A stretch of DNA of 64,000 nucleotides, taken from assembly GCA_014871385.1 (NCBI GenBank), contig CM026428.1, positions 12,340,041 to 12,404,040 on the forward strand. The letters are read 5' to 3'. The stretch comes from Ceratodon purpureus (Eukaryota; Streptophyta; Bryopsida; Pseudoditrichales; Ditrichaceae). Positions 52,245-64,000 of this stretch are shown here, piece by piece; within the stretch, counting starts at the first letter, position 1; each line of letters begins with the position of its first letter. The position numbers and the translations under genes were made by a program. A model generated the notes under the pieces. It did no database searches. It was not told the DNA's origin and saw nothing but the letters and a program-made list of their open reading frames with translations.

Positions 52245-55027
52245 TTACCTTCCCTGAGGATTGATCAGCTGCGAGAATATCTCGCTGGCTGATTGGTCCT
52301 CGGAGGAGGTCTCCTCGAGCATTCTTCGTTCTGTAGAAACCGTCAAAGAATCGTCGAGCAGGTTCGGCACCACCATTGGCATGGACATCATCTGACTACT
52401 GTTGTCAGTGTCGGTGTCCAGGTGTCCTTGCTCTGGGCTTGAAAGAGAGCCCTCCTGAGCTGCTTCCTGTAGTTGCAAGGCGTATTCCAAGTTCCAGAGG
52501 ACATCACCCATAGCAGGTCGATCGATACCCTGCTCTTCCAAACATTTCTCAACAGTGTCACCGAACTTCTTCAGGGAGTCAGAGCTGATGGTGCCACGCA
52601 GCCTCTCATCAACGATCTGATCCAGCATGCCAGCTTTTTGGAACTTGATAGCCCATTCAGCCATGTTGACCTGCTCACGTGGAAGTGCAGGGTTGATAGC
52701 CGGGCGTGCACAGAGCACTTCCATGAGGACAACTCCGAAGGAGTACACGTCGGACTTCTCAGTCAACTGTTGTCTGCGGAAGTACTCCGGATCCAAATAA
52801 CCAAAACTACCCTTCACAGCTGTGCTCACATGAGTTTGCTCCATAGCGGGTCCAATCTTGGACAATCCAAAGTCAGCAACCTTAGCAACAAAATTCTCGT
52901 CAAGAAGGATGTTAGTTGTTTTGACATCCCTGTGAATAATACCTTGCGCCGCTCCGGTGTGTAGGTAATGCAATCCCCGTGCCGCACCGATACAGATCTC
53001 AAGACGCTGCTTCCACGAGAGAGGGGCCTCGTCTGTTCCGTAAAGGTGGCCTCTAAGAGGTCCATTCGCCATGTAATCATAGACCAAGATCATCTCACCG
53101 TGTTCCTCGCAGTACCCGATCAGTGACACCAGGTGGCGATGTCGAAGCTTTGATAGAAGCTCAATTTCGGTTTGGAACTCATTCAGACCCTGCTCTGACC
53201 TGGGATTCCCCCGCTTAACCGCCACCTTCGACCCATCATCAATCTCTCCCTTGTAGACCTTACCAAATCCACCCACTCCAAGAACCAAAGACTCATCGAA
53301 GTTGTTCGTTGCTTCCTGAAGCTCTGCGAAAGTAAAATATCTGCCAAGATTTGAAGGAACTGAAGAGACATAACTTCCGGCACCGCTTTTGCCACTCTTG
53401 GCTGAACTGGTTGATACTTTGCTATGGTCAGTGCTACCACCGTGAAGGGGGAGAGGAAGCCACATGGATGCTGCTGCTGGCTTGGTAGACTTAGTTTTGC
53501 GGCGGCAACAGAAGAAGAAAAGCAACCCAGCCACAAGAAGAACGAACACTACGCCTCCCACTGCAGCACCAACAATGATCCCTATGTTGGACTTCGAACT
53601 TGAACCTGATGCCGAAGATGGGTCGCTAGAACCATCTGGTACCACTGAAGGGTTGGGTCCTGCAAGGCTGCTGGCAGTGTTGTTGACCTTGAATATCTCC
53701 AAACCATTCAATATTGCATCCTTACGATTCGGTGCGAAAGCGCTCGTCCCAATCTGAATCCACATGTTGTTGCTACCCCTGAACATAGAGACGATGAAGT
53801 CAATATATCTTGGTACGTCAGCAAACTGTGTGAAAGTAAGGATGTCGTAGTTGATCCACGCAGTTTGATTGTTGATGTAGATATTGAACACCCGGTCACC
53901 GACCGAATTCGAGAAGATTTCACATAAGTGAAGACGCACAAAGTACGTGTAATTGGTGTCAACTGGAAAAATCCAAGTTAAATTGAATTTGGTATTCACA
54001 GTGTCGTTGTTTCCCATCGTACGCGCAGTTGAATAAACAGTAGGAGGAGCAATGTACCTTCATAAGACAAGCAGAAACACACGTTTATCAGTTACACTTG
54101 CTAGAAAGCTCCAAAGTAGAAGAGTCCATATCAAATCGAATGCCGAAGTGATGACCTAACTAAACAATTGGATAGAACTTGTGAAGGTCCAAGGAAAATC
54201 AAGCCAACTTACTCAGGAACAGTTGGTGGGTAATTTATAACTGAAGGAAGGACATTGCCAGTCGTTCCAGATGCTGCCGAGAAAATGTAGTCGACATCTG
54301 GCTTCCACGTCCGGCCCATACGCGATGAATCGTTCAACGGTGAAATAGTAGCTCCTCCAACGTTAAGTCGAAACATAGTCTGCAAAGCCGAATGATCCAA
54401 CCCCAACGGCGAAGGATTCGTTGTTGCTGGAAATATCCCATCATCTAGAATCAGGTCACTTGGCATGGACACAATCTCTATAGCATTGATGAATGCATAT
54501 GATTGTGGCTGAGGAGTAAAAGTAAGGACAAAGTTTGTTGATGTGAAGTTAAAAATGTATTCTCGAACAAAATCAGGTCTCGACTTCGTAGTGAAAGCCA
54601 CAGCAGTGAAGTTGTCGAGAAGGACGAAATCCCCAGCGGTCAAGCCAAAAAATGAATTGTTCGGTTGAAATGATGACGAGGCAAACGGATAGAAGTAGAG
54701 GCGAACCCAGTGTCTCCCCGGCGTGACTTTGAATGAGTAGGTAGACTTCGTGGTAAAAAACCTCGCCGAAGTCAAAAGCTGAGGGTACGACAGACCTGGG
54801 TTGTTTTGAGGGGTTGATCCCGAAACTCCTCCCGTAGCCAAGGAATTTGCAACATTGTCAGCTGCAAAAACCCGGTCCTCTATCGTGACATTTGAGGCCG
54901 ACCCACATGCAATGCGTATCTGATCAACAGGTACATAATTGCTTGCCAATGGTGCCGGCGCCTGTGCCCATACCGCCCCGCACAGAAGAAGACCTAGGAG
55001 TATCTGCATACATCCATGATTACCCAT
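52245..55027 (-). CDS. CrRLK1L receptor kinase, THESEUS1-like, 875 aa, two exons
   Basis: Exon 1 is 55027-54213 and exon 2 is 54057-52245; donor CCTGA/GTAAGT and acceptor ATGAAG/GTACATT join in phase through EYIAPPTVYSTARTMG, giving 2628 nt. The product has a signal peptide (about 1-21), a malectin-like ectodomain (about 30-400) with many N-glycosylation sites, one membrane segment (about 430-455), a juxtamembrane link, and a Ser/Thr kinase domain with GVGGFG (532-537), K553, HRD (D649), DFG (667-669) and a GSFGYLDPEY activation segment. The kinase is complete and should be active. CrRLK1L proteins sense cell-wall state and RALF peptides at the plasma membrane; THE1 itself inhibits growth on wall damage. 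Ligand here is unknown. Most angiosperm members lack introns, so the ectodomain intron is notable. Confidence 0.93.
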
Positions 55028-57014
55028 TCTGTCCTACTGTGCCCTATCCTCGGGACACTAATGTCGGTCAGAATGTCTGATTTGGCGTGGTCAGAACCAC
55101 GCCTCCGCTCCCTTCAAGTAATTAGTTATTGAAAGATCTCTCCAACGAATAATAAACGAACTTTGAATAGCCTCCTACCGCACCATCCCTGGATCTGCAG
55201 CCAAACACAGCCTTAGAATTCCGTCCAATCATCGAGTTATAAGAACTTTTAAGTGGATACATACTACACCATGTGAAAATCGGTTCAAAGAATATAGAAA
55301 CATAGCAACGGAGCAAACTGAGGTATGAAAAGGGCAGCACGCACATTTAAACCGTCAAGCACGAGTACGGCAGAACTACAACAGCTTTGCAACACGAATT
55401 CAGCAATTGCTTCCATGAATATTTAATACACTCAAATTCATGCGAAAGGTTTCGACAGACGGCATACAGGAAAATAAGTCTTGAATAAAGTGACACCCTC
55501 AAGACACGAAACAGCAGTCCAAGCACTGGTCAGCTCCACAGATTGTTTTCCGAACACGATCTCAAACACAAGTACGTGAGGGACAGGATGGGCCCTACCA
55601 ACTACAAAAAGTAGAAATTCCACCACCGTACAAACCCACATGTGAATGAGAATCGAAGAACATGGCCTTTATTCAAATCGGAGCGCAATTCAAATGGGGA
55701 AAGTACGGGAAAAAATAGGGTTCAACCTAAGACAATATACAAACCGACTACGTACTCACTCGTTCTTCTTGCTATTGATTCCCGAATCCTCTAAATGCTA
55801 TTCAAAACTGAACCTCCAGAATTCTAGGCCCCGTCTGAGCATGCATGACGAACGTATAACTGCAACCGCTAATGTGTACGACACATGCTTCATTTAAACC
55901 TTCGAAGTGAGGACTCAGAGTAGACTAACACAGCCTCATGCAAGTATCTCACACTCTTAGCACATAGGCCAAGCGAACCGAGATCCAGTGACTGCCGACG
56001 CGAGGACTATTTATAACGAGCAGCTACCCGAATTCACTGATCACGCCGACCTACGCCGATCCGAACCAAACCTTGGGCAAACCTACAAGGCTGCCACCGC
56101 CTACTAACCTTGCGGACGCCTTTTCCCAACCTCGCCGCCTCAACAGTTAGCAGCCACATTCCCCACATCGGCACTCCACAATCGTACTCGACACTCTAAG
56201 ACTACGAACCGAGGAAACCCCATCACTCCACCCAAAGAATCAGCTCTAATCCCGATGCAACCACCAAAACCGCAAAGCCGCCGCTACGTGCTTAATCCAC
56301 ACAAAGCTTCACTCACCTCATCTCCCAAATGAAAGAACACCGCCTCAACCTCCACACACTCCAAAGAACAAACACACGCACAATCTTCACCTACTGTGAC
56401 TACACATAGCCAACATCCAACATACACTAACCCACAAACCAACACTCCCACCTCCACCTTACCCCACAACATGAAACCTAAGAATACCACGCACATTGCG
56501 AAAACAAGAAAGCTGGAAAGTTGTACGGTAGACGAAGAAGAAGAGACAACTTAAGAGCACGCATGCAAATGCTTGTAGGGGACGACATCCGAACCTGGGT
56601 CACGAACACGAACCCCACCAAGCTCAAAGCAAACCACACATTACAGAAACAAAACACAGAGAGGAGAAGATACGAAGAAAACTCGAACTCCGGCTCAAAG
56701 ACGAACGTTAATCAAGCACCACCACTACTAAACAACTCATCAGAACCAAGCTACCACATCCCACCCTCAATGCCCCCTCCCAAAGTACACTCTCCCCAAC
56801 CAAATCAGTAACACCATTCCTAAGCAACCCATCAGAACCAAGCTACCACATCCTCCCCTTAACGCCTCCTCTACAAAGTACACTCTTCACAACGGAATGA
56901 GGAACAAGAGATGGAACCTAAGACGATAGTAAGCCAGGTACCATAAACGATGGAGCTGTGATGGTAGAGACGGTGCAGCGAAATGAGATATCATGACGTA
57001 GATAGCACATACTC
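55028..57014. other. Upstream region of the receptor kinase gene
   Basis: No ORF or repeat that I can support as a gene. The first few hundred bases on the minus strand probably hold its promoter and 5' leader. A segment repeated at 56745 and 56825 (CATCAGAACCAAGCTACCAC) marks a small tandem duplication of about 80 bp. Confidence 0.5.
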
Positions 57015-57230
57015 TCACTCAAAGACGAGAATGAGAGATGGTAGAAACGATCCCCAAATAGTAGAGATAATGCCCAGATGGTAGAGATGAAGCCCAGATG
57101 GTAGAGATGGAGCCCAGTATGAAGTCCAGATGGTAGAGATGGAGTTCAGATGGTGAAGATGGAGTTGAGATGGAGTTCAGGTGGAAGAGATGGAGTTCAG
57201 ATGCGAGAGATGGTAGTGTGATGCGAACCT
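57015..57230. repeat. GATGGTAGAGAT-type minisatellite
   Basis: Imperfect units of CCAGATGGTAGAGATG and GGAGTTCAGATG. Confidence 0.85.
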
Positions 57231-57234
57231 GGGT

Positions 57235-57725
57235 TGAGGCGCGGTGTGGGCAGCATTCGCAGCGGTGGAGGACGCAGCCTCTGGAGGTGAGAGGGGAGAC
57301 GAGGAAGAGGTAAAGGAGATGCAACCAGCACCAGGACCAGGACCACCAGCAGCAGCAGCGGCAACTGAGGGAGTCGCAAACTCTGGCAGAGTAGCCAGGT
57401 GCGGGAGGAGCGGCAGCCTGGCAGCCCGGAGCGGGAGATGGAGCTGGGGCAGTGGCGATCAAGGCGACGCGCAACGCGCTGCGTCCGCTTCCCCCACCAG
57501 TTTCGCCTGCTTCCGCTGCCTCGGCCTCCCTCGCCACTGCTTGCTGCCGCTGCGGTCTTGGGGGTGGGTGCCCATGACCGTGCCAGTGGGTTCACCACTT
57601 GGCCCGCGACGTCGCCACGGGCGCCTGTCGACTGGCGACGGTCGTGTCGTGCGAGGCTGGTCCAGGCCAGGCGTCGCGGGGACAGGGGTTGGGGTTGGGG
57701 TGGGTGGGGCGGGGCACCTGTGAAG
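57235..57725. other. GC-rich island, coding status unclear
   Basis: High GC with overlapping ORFs in four frames on both strands, none with domain-like character. It may be a promoter or first exon of a gene on either strand, but I find no convincing downstream exon. Confidence 0.4.
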
Positions 57726-60700
57726 TTGGAACGATCTCATCTCTTGGAACCTGCGATTGATTGTTTTCGGTTGCATTCATGGCATGGCCCCGGACTGGTT
57801 CGCTTCCAAGCATGTTATTCTGTGGGAAGTTGTTTTAATTAGACTGGATTTATGGTCATGAATGTGATGTTTTTTTGTGGATGTGGTGTTTGGAGTGCCC
57901 TTTTTTTCTCCTCCGGATTTTTCTCTTGTGGTGGGAATGGAAACTGTTTGTTTTGAGGTGTGAGTTGGTAATGAATATCAGGGGCGGTTTCTAGTACAGA
58001 CCACAAGCCGCGACCAAGGAAAATGGGTTACTTCATGGTCATATTTCCATGGTCACACTTCATTAAAATGTAATTTTTAAAGCTCTTGGGTTTCTTGCTA
58101 AATGTAAACCGAACTCGGACCGGGAAGAATGACTATGTACCAAAAAGTGTCATTAAAATTTGATTTTTTAATGATTGTCTATTGATGGCATCTGTTGAAC
58201 ATTGTATCCTTGTCAAAGAAATTGTTTAAAGATATTAAAATAGTATTCATGCGTATGGTCTCCTTGATTTCCAATGAAATAAGCATTTTTGCCTATTTTA
58301 CTACAAAATCTGATAACCCTTCGGTATTATCCACTAGGTCTCTTTTTAGGCCTTTTGAAGACTTCAACTCCTTTGGTCATTTTCCTTTCTTTTTACAATG
58401 TAAATCCAAGAAATTTCATGACAAGCTACTGAGCCAATCATTATAGCTCCATAGAATGAGTTTTTGGTCTATTGTGAATTATTCTATTCAACAATTATAC
58501 ATGCACATATTTTGGAGTGCAGAAATTGGCTTAGAGAACAAGTCTTATAGTTTACTTGTGGCAAAATGAAGACAATTTGTAAATGGCAAGATAAAGAGTC
58601 ATGGTGGAATTAGACTAAGCTATATAATTACTAAAGCATTTGATAAGCTTTGTACTTTAAAATAGAAATAAAAATATGAAATCACTTTGTATCTTCATGA
58701 TTTTTCCTCCTTTATCTAAAAACCATGTCTTCAAACATGTTTCTATTTTGCTATAAAATCCCATTATTTTTGAGGTTGATGTTATTTCAACCTCGTGGGT
58801 CTTCTATCCTTTTACATAGAAAATGTCTCATTTTTTGTTGCTGCACATGCACGTTTAAAGATATACCCTTTCATTAATGCTTACTGTGGATTTTTGTAAT
58901 GCTCAATCAACAAAGTACACATTAACAATACTTTTGATATCAAATAGAGTTTATTTGCATAAATATGTATGATTTATAAGGATATGTTCTTATTCTAACT
59001 ATCAAATACTTATCATCAAAGTTACCTTTGATTTTTAGAAGAAACCGTGATTTTTGTTTATTGTATTATTAATTTTTATTCCAAGTTGTTGAAAGGCATG
59101 AAGGATTTTGGTGGTCTTCTTATATTATTTATACAAGACTTTGGTGGTCTTTAAATTTAAGGAAAACTAGTTTTGTCATCACTCCATCTTTGAAAATTGA
59201 TTATCTTTGGGTTTGACTTTTTGTTGCCTAGAAGACCAATGACTATCACATAAATGTCAGAAATAAAAAATAGCTCGGAATTTGTAAAGAATTCGAACTT
59301 TTATTCAAACGTTATGATTTAAGCATTTACATCACACACCTTGTAGAAAAGGAAATTTTCAATATGGAAGTGTGGAACCATCAAAATACCTATAAACAAA
59401 ACTCAAAGGTAATGCAAATATTTGAAAATACAATAAACAATTTCAAAGTCAACACACGAACTATACAATATTTAATGTGTTTGAAATTTTGTTAGACTTT
59501 ATTTTTTTACTTATGGAGTTTTTTCTCTAGTTCATCTTCTACTAATGCATGTAATGTAATATTGATTAATATACCCACTACTTTGAATTTTCAATGTAGA
59601 AAATCATTTTAAGGGTATATATTATATAATTCGAGGACATACTATAATCTTCTAATCACACCATTGGAATAATATGTAATTTTGGCAAAATATGTGCTCC
59701 CAAGTTGAAAATAGAATTGTATTACTACTTTCTAGTTTAAGTTATCCTATTTCTAATAATGTCATTTATAGTGAAAAATCAATTGAATTTCAGTGCTCCT
59801 AGCTACAATACCGTGAGTTGTAGAGGACTAAAGACCACCCTGATTACATACATGGAATATGGAAAGACCATCCAACTCTTTCATCTTCATAAACTATTTA
59901 GAGCGAGTAAATACAATTATACTCAATCCAAACTCGTGAGTACATCTAAGTCAAACACCAAACACCTTTACAAATAACTCTAACACAAAATTCTTAATTG
60001 AAGTGGCCCTCATTACTAAAGGAATTTTCAAATAACGTAGAAAGATTCAAATCATGTGGTCCACGCTAAGTAAAATTAAAAGTGTTAGTTCATAACTGTG
60101 ATGAGTTGTGACCTGAGGGTAGATACACCGTTCCCAGAGATACAACCTGAGATAACTTATATAGCAATGCAAAGCAGCTTCCACTTCTGACAAGCACGAG
60201 CAGCACAACTACTCTCTTGAGTCTCTTCCCTCCTGGCAGCAACTAGGCAACAGGAATATCTCTTTCAAAGCCCAGCTGTGATATCTTTGGCTTTGGTAGA
60301 TGCTGCCTCCAGGATGTACTCTGCATTGTATACCTGGGTCCTGGAATGAAGTGGACTTGACGCCTTTGACAACTCACAGCTTGCACCAACCTGGAAGCCA
60401 TGTTGTCACTGCTTGCAACATAAATCTTCATGTCGTTGGAATCTCCAAACAATTTGAATCATTTCTGAAATATTAGAAGGGAAACTTTGGTGTCCGAAGG
60501 AGATCGACGTGAATGAAGTGTCGGATCGTTTCACCACTAGACCTATGTCTACAGTATAAAAGAATCTAAAATATTAGAGTTATCTATAAAGATTAGGGGA
60601 TTATTGAGTGAAGGGGTTGGTGAGTGAGAACCACGAGTTTCATTGCGAGTTACAAAGATGTGGTGATATTCATTGTTTTAGGATAATGGCATGTTGAATT

Positions 60701-63700
60701 CCAATATTTTAGGATTATCAAAGTTTACCATATTATTACTAAATAATGAAAAAACATGAAAATGTCAAATTGCTCAATAGTTGATTTTTGGCCATTTCTT
60801 ATAAAGATTTTTTCATAGAACAAGAAAAAATTAAATAAGAAACATCTCCAAACAAAGCATTATGTTAGAACAAATAGTTATCTATATCTATCTATAAATC
60901 TAACATTCATATTGATTGTATATATTATCCTCATCAATTGAACTCGAATTAAATACATCAAAACCATTATTCATTGATTTTTTACATCTTTATGGTACAT
61001 ATGGTAGGAAGTGGGACAAAAAAGGAAGCAAAATTGTTGACTTGGATATCATGCATGGATTCATGGGCTCAATTTTCAATTGAATGTAAAGAATGATACC
61101 TTCAAAAAAACAAATTGGTAGCGATGTTGAAGGGTTCTTCAAAATTGAACAAAATCAATTGGCTCATGTCGTAACCGACTCTATTATACTACACATGGAT
61201 AATGTATATAGATGCTATTCGTTATAGGTTGTTGCATCTAGGCTCGTCTAGATCGATGTTTCCCAACAATTAGTGAAGAATCCTGTTCAATAGGAGACAT
61301 ATATCCCAGATTTTGTCAAGACTTTCACTATTTCACACCACCAAAAATGCTCACCACTCAACCGACGCTGACAAACTTGGAGCTGCATCATGACGTCCAT
61401 CCCTGAGATTCATGGAAAGGATTTCTTGAATCCTGTAAACTACCATTTCATGCTCATTTGAATAATTATTAGCTACCTCGGCATTTACAACTCTGTTCTG
61501 AATGACAAACGTTTGACAAGCACGCCACTTCACTGTATGGGGGATCATCATTCATGGGAGTAGAGAGCCAGCCAAATCAGGCCCCATCTGTCTTTGGGAC
61601 AGGAGCTCCGAGAAGAAATTAGCAGAGAGAACTACAGAGATTTTGAATGTTGTCCCAACTTTACTTGATAAAGAGTACAGTGCAGCCACAGTTGATGTAT
61701 CCGGTGCTTGGAAAGTGGGTTTTGTGCGTGAAAGAGAGCACATTAAGTTAGTCCAGAAAAGTTCTGTGCTGAGGTTCGAGGGGAGATCAGTAATCTTCGC
61801 CGGCTGGAGTTTTGCTTCGGCTCAGTGGTTGCTGTGGAGTGGAGCTTGTGTTGTTTTTGCAGTGGAATTTTTGTTTCAAGTGTGTCAGGAAAAGAAAGAA
61901 AAGAGGAACATGTTTAAATTATTTGATTGAGGGATATGCTAGAGTTCTTGCTAAGAGGGGTGGTTGACCGTGATGAGTGATGATTTGTTGATTTTCGATT
62001 TGTTTGATACCACAAGGGCAATGTAATTACATTGAGATTGTATGTATAGAAATTGGAGGTGAACCATTTCCATTTGAAATCCAAATCTTGAGACCCCTTC
62101 CCGCTTCTTTGAGCTCTCTCTCTACAATTTTCTGCTGAGAAAGAGTCAAATAACATTAACTTGTTACATGAAATAACTCTCTTATGAGCATGTAAGTGGG
62201 TTTCGTTATTCCTTGTTTAGGAGAAAATAAATACAGCTAGAGTTTCAAACGGGGCATATAAAAGGTGAGTGATGATTTTGAAAAGATTAACGTGCATTCA
62301 ATGGACACATTTCAATATACTAAGGTAGCAATAGTTGTAATTGTCAAGAAAAAATTGTTGAGCTTAGGTGCACCAATAACAAGTAGAAATGGTAGCACAG
62401 AAGTAGCTCAAATCAACATGACAACTTCTTGATTTTTGGTGCTTTAGTACATGGTTTAATTTTAGTAGCATCTTACTATCAGTTTCTAGAACTTTTACTT
62501 TTGGACCTTTGAAAATTTGCAATTTTTTTTAATACAACTCCAATTTATTTTAGTTTTTTTGGTCCACATTCTCCATGATTGTCAGACCTTTGTGTAAATT
62601 TTCCACACCACCTATTCTGTTCAACCAGGAGGAAGGTTCCGAATGTGGCGGCTTCTTGAGCTGCTACCTTACCTTGGTCAACGTTGCAGCTTGATCTGAA
62701 ATTTGCAACATGGAAGCCTTGAATGCTGAGCAGTGTTCAGTCACTCTCTACCAGCATTCTATTTGAAATCAAAGATTCAAAGCTACATATTTTTCAGTCG
62801 GAAGTCCACTCGCTGATGTCATCTATCACTCTAAGGCCCATACCTTTAAATGGGTAAATTCAGATAATTCAGCAGTTCGATTTCACTTTCAATTTGATAT
62901 TCATTTCAATATGTTGCTCTACTTCAGGAACAGAGTAATAAAATTATATTCTTAGATCAATGGCAAAGCTTTGGCACGGTTATTGATTTAAGATAGACAA
63001 GACTAGCAAGATGGAAACGAATTGCAAGATGGACAAGAATTACAAGATCACCAAGTAGGATTCCTTGCTGCTTGGAAGCTAGAATTTCCCGATTGAGAGA
63101 AATCCAGCACTACTTTACATTACGTCCATTCTTAGTGACTTAGGTCATATGCAGATTCAATTTTTTGCAGGAACTTAACAATTGGCCACGATAATATCAA
63201 TGTGTTTGAGACCTTTAATATTAATGTCGGAGGATGTGCACAACGAGCTGTGTATATCAATGCCTCTCAATGCTCCAATATGGTACTGTTAGAAATCTAC
63301 TCAACCTGAACACTCCTAATTCTGGCCAGCAAATAATCAGTTGACAAGAACTGAAGACGAAGTGCTGCAGTGGTAATACCTAAACACAGAGCAGACGTAG
63401 CTCAGTTTGCCCTTTGCAATATGTCTGCCTGCTCTTAGTTGATTTTCCGTGAAAGATTCAGCTTTAATCACAAGAATTACAAAACTAGCACTTACGGTGA
63501 TGTGTAACGTATCACCAACATCAGGTCCTAGAAGAAAAATAGTTTCAGGCAACCTGTTTACTATTTAGAGGGCAGATATGTTGAACAAAGCACTAGACAC
63601 TTGCCATGTGTACTGAGCCAAGTAGAGAACCTGCCAAGTCTCGCTCAAATGACAAGACACGATACTAACCTTAAAATTCGAACATTAATGTAACCATGCC

Positions 63701-64000
63701 TAAACTCCCAAGGAGCTGCACATACTGTAGTTTGGAATAAGTTAAGTGTGGTGAACATGGTTTCACTTTCCAACCAATACTAGTTTCCAAAACACAGCAT
63801 CCTGATCAGATGGAAGTTCCTTCTGAACCAACGAGAAAGAAATCCTTTAGCGTTAAGAAAAATGTCCGGAGAGGAAGCACACATACACCTACAAAGCTCA
63901 GAAAATATATAATCGGCGCAAGAACATACCTCAAAGGCGAACAGGTTCCAGTGACTGCTCGATGCACAGCGAGTCCACAATGTTCTATCACTACAACAAG
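57726..64000. other. AT-rich DNA; possible small exons on the minus strand near the right edge
   Basis: I find no complete gene. Two minus-strand segments near the right edge look like exons: 63496-63527 (TTCTTCTAG/..CACC/GTAAGTGC) and a segment ending about 63931 at a GAG/GTATGT donor. They could be part of a gene that begins beyond the window. Short ORFs at 60243-60452 and 61351-61930 have no supporting features. Confidence 0.35.

Noticed and set aside
57244-57723. 159-codon ORF in the GC-rich island
   Set aside because: Overlapping ORFs in other frames are as long, and the composition is simple Gly/Ala/Arg.

Overview
This is nuclear DNA of a eukaryote, almost certainly a plant. Genes carry spliceosomal introns with GT..AG borders, TATA boxes and AATAAA signals, and 52.2-55.0 kb encodes a malectin-like receptor kinase of the plant CrRLK1L family, closest by eye to THESEUS1. 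The dense tandem arrays and mobile DNA would suit a seedless land plant or a streptophyte alga, but I cannot name the species.

The dominant feature is a pair of almost identical mobile elements of about 15 kb, at 4305-19280 and 29045-44019. Each ends in the same 19-bp terminal inverted repeat. Each is flanked by its own 8-bp target duplication (GCCGAGAT for copy 1, CCCTACAG for copy 2) and encodes a hAT-superfamily transposase (BED-like finger, DUF659 region, C-terminal hAT dimerisation motif). Unusually for hAT, three more genes travel inside the same ends, all on the + strand: a 134-aa charged protein, an 850-aa coiled-coil protein with a RING-like finger, and a 522-aa protein kinase-like protein. 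All four gene units have the same layout: a 300-400 bp block of CGCGCCCG-type motifs, a TATA box, a leader, then the ORF. Three further motif blocks have no gene directly after them. The two copies differ at only about nine positions that I could find. Both carry the same one-base frameshift in the transposase gene.

Copy 1 sits in an exon of a gene with a degenerate DNA-methylase-like domain (2319-4304 continued at 19289-19837). Leaving out the element and one target duplication leaves the reading frame continuous. Copy 2 lies in intergenic DNA.

The rest of 1-47 kb is repeat-rich. Two arrays of 150-bp and 149-bp units open the window. A 264-codon ORF followed by an 83-codon ORF in another frame (20.2-21.3 kb) looks like one frameshifted gene. 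Two genes at 21.3-25 kb and 25.7-28.5 kb share the same promoter and a first intron filled with a 97-bp minisatellite, but have unrelated downstream exons. One of these carries heptads like the RNA polymerase II CTD, the other a Cys-rich/acidic protein. A 14-bp palindrome, TGTCGGATCCGACA, recurs near several of these genes. Two further small genes of unknown function lie at 44.8-47.0 kb.

From 47 to 64 kb the DNA is AT-rich and gene-poor: degenerate microsatellites, a 1010-bp non-autonomous piggyBac-like element (50590-51599, TTAA-flanked), the receptor kinase gene, and long stretches in which I recognise nothing.
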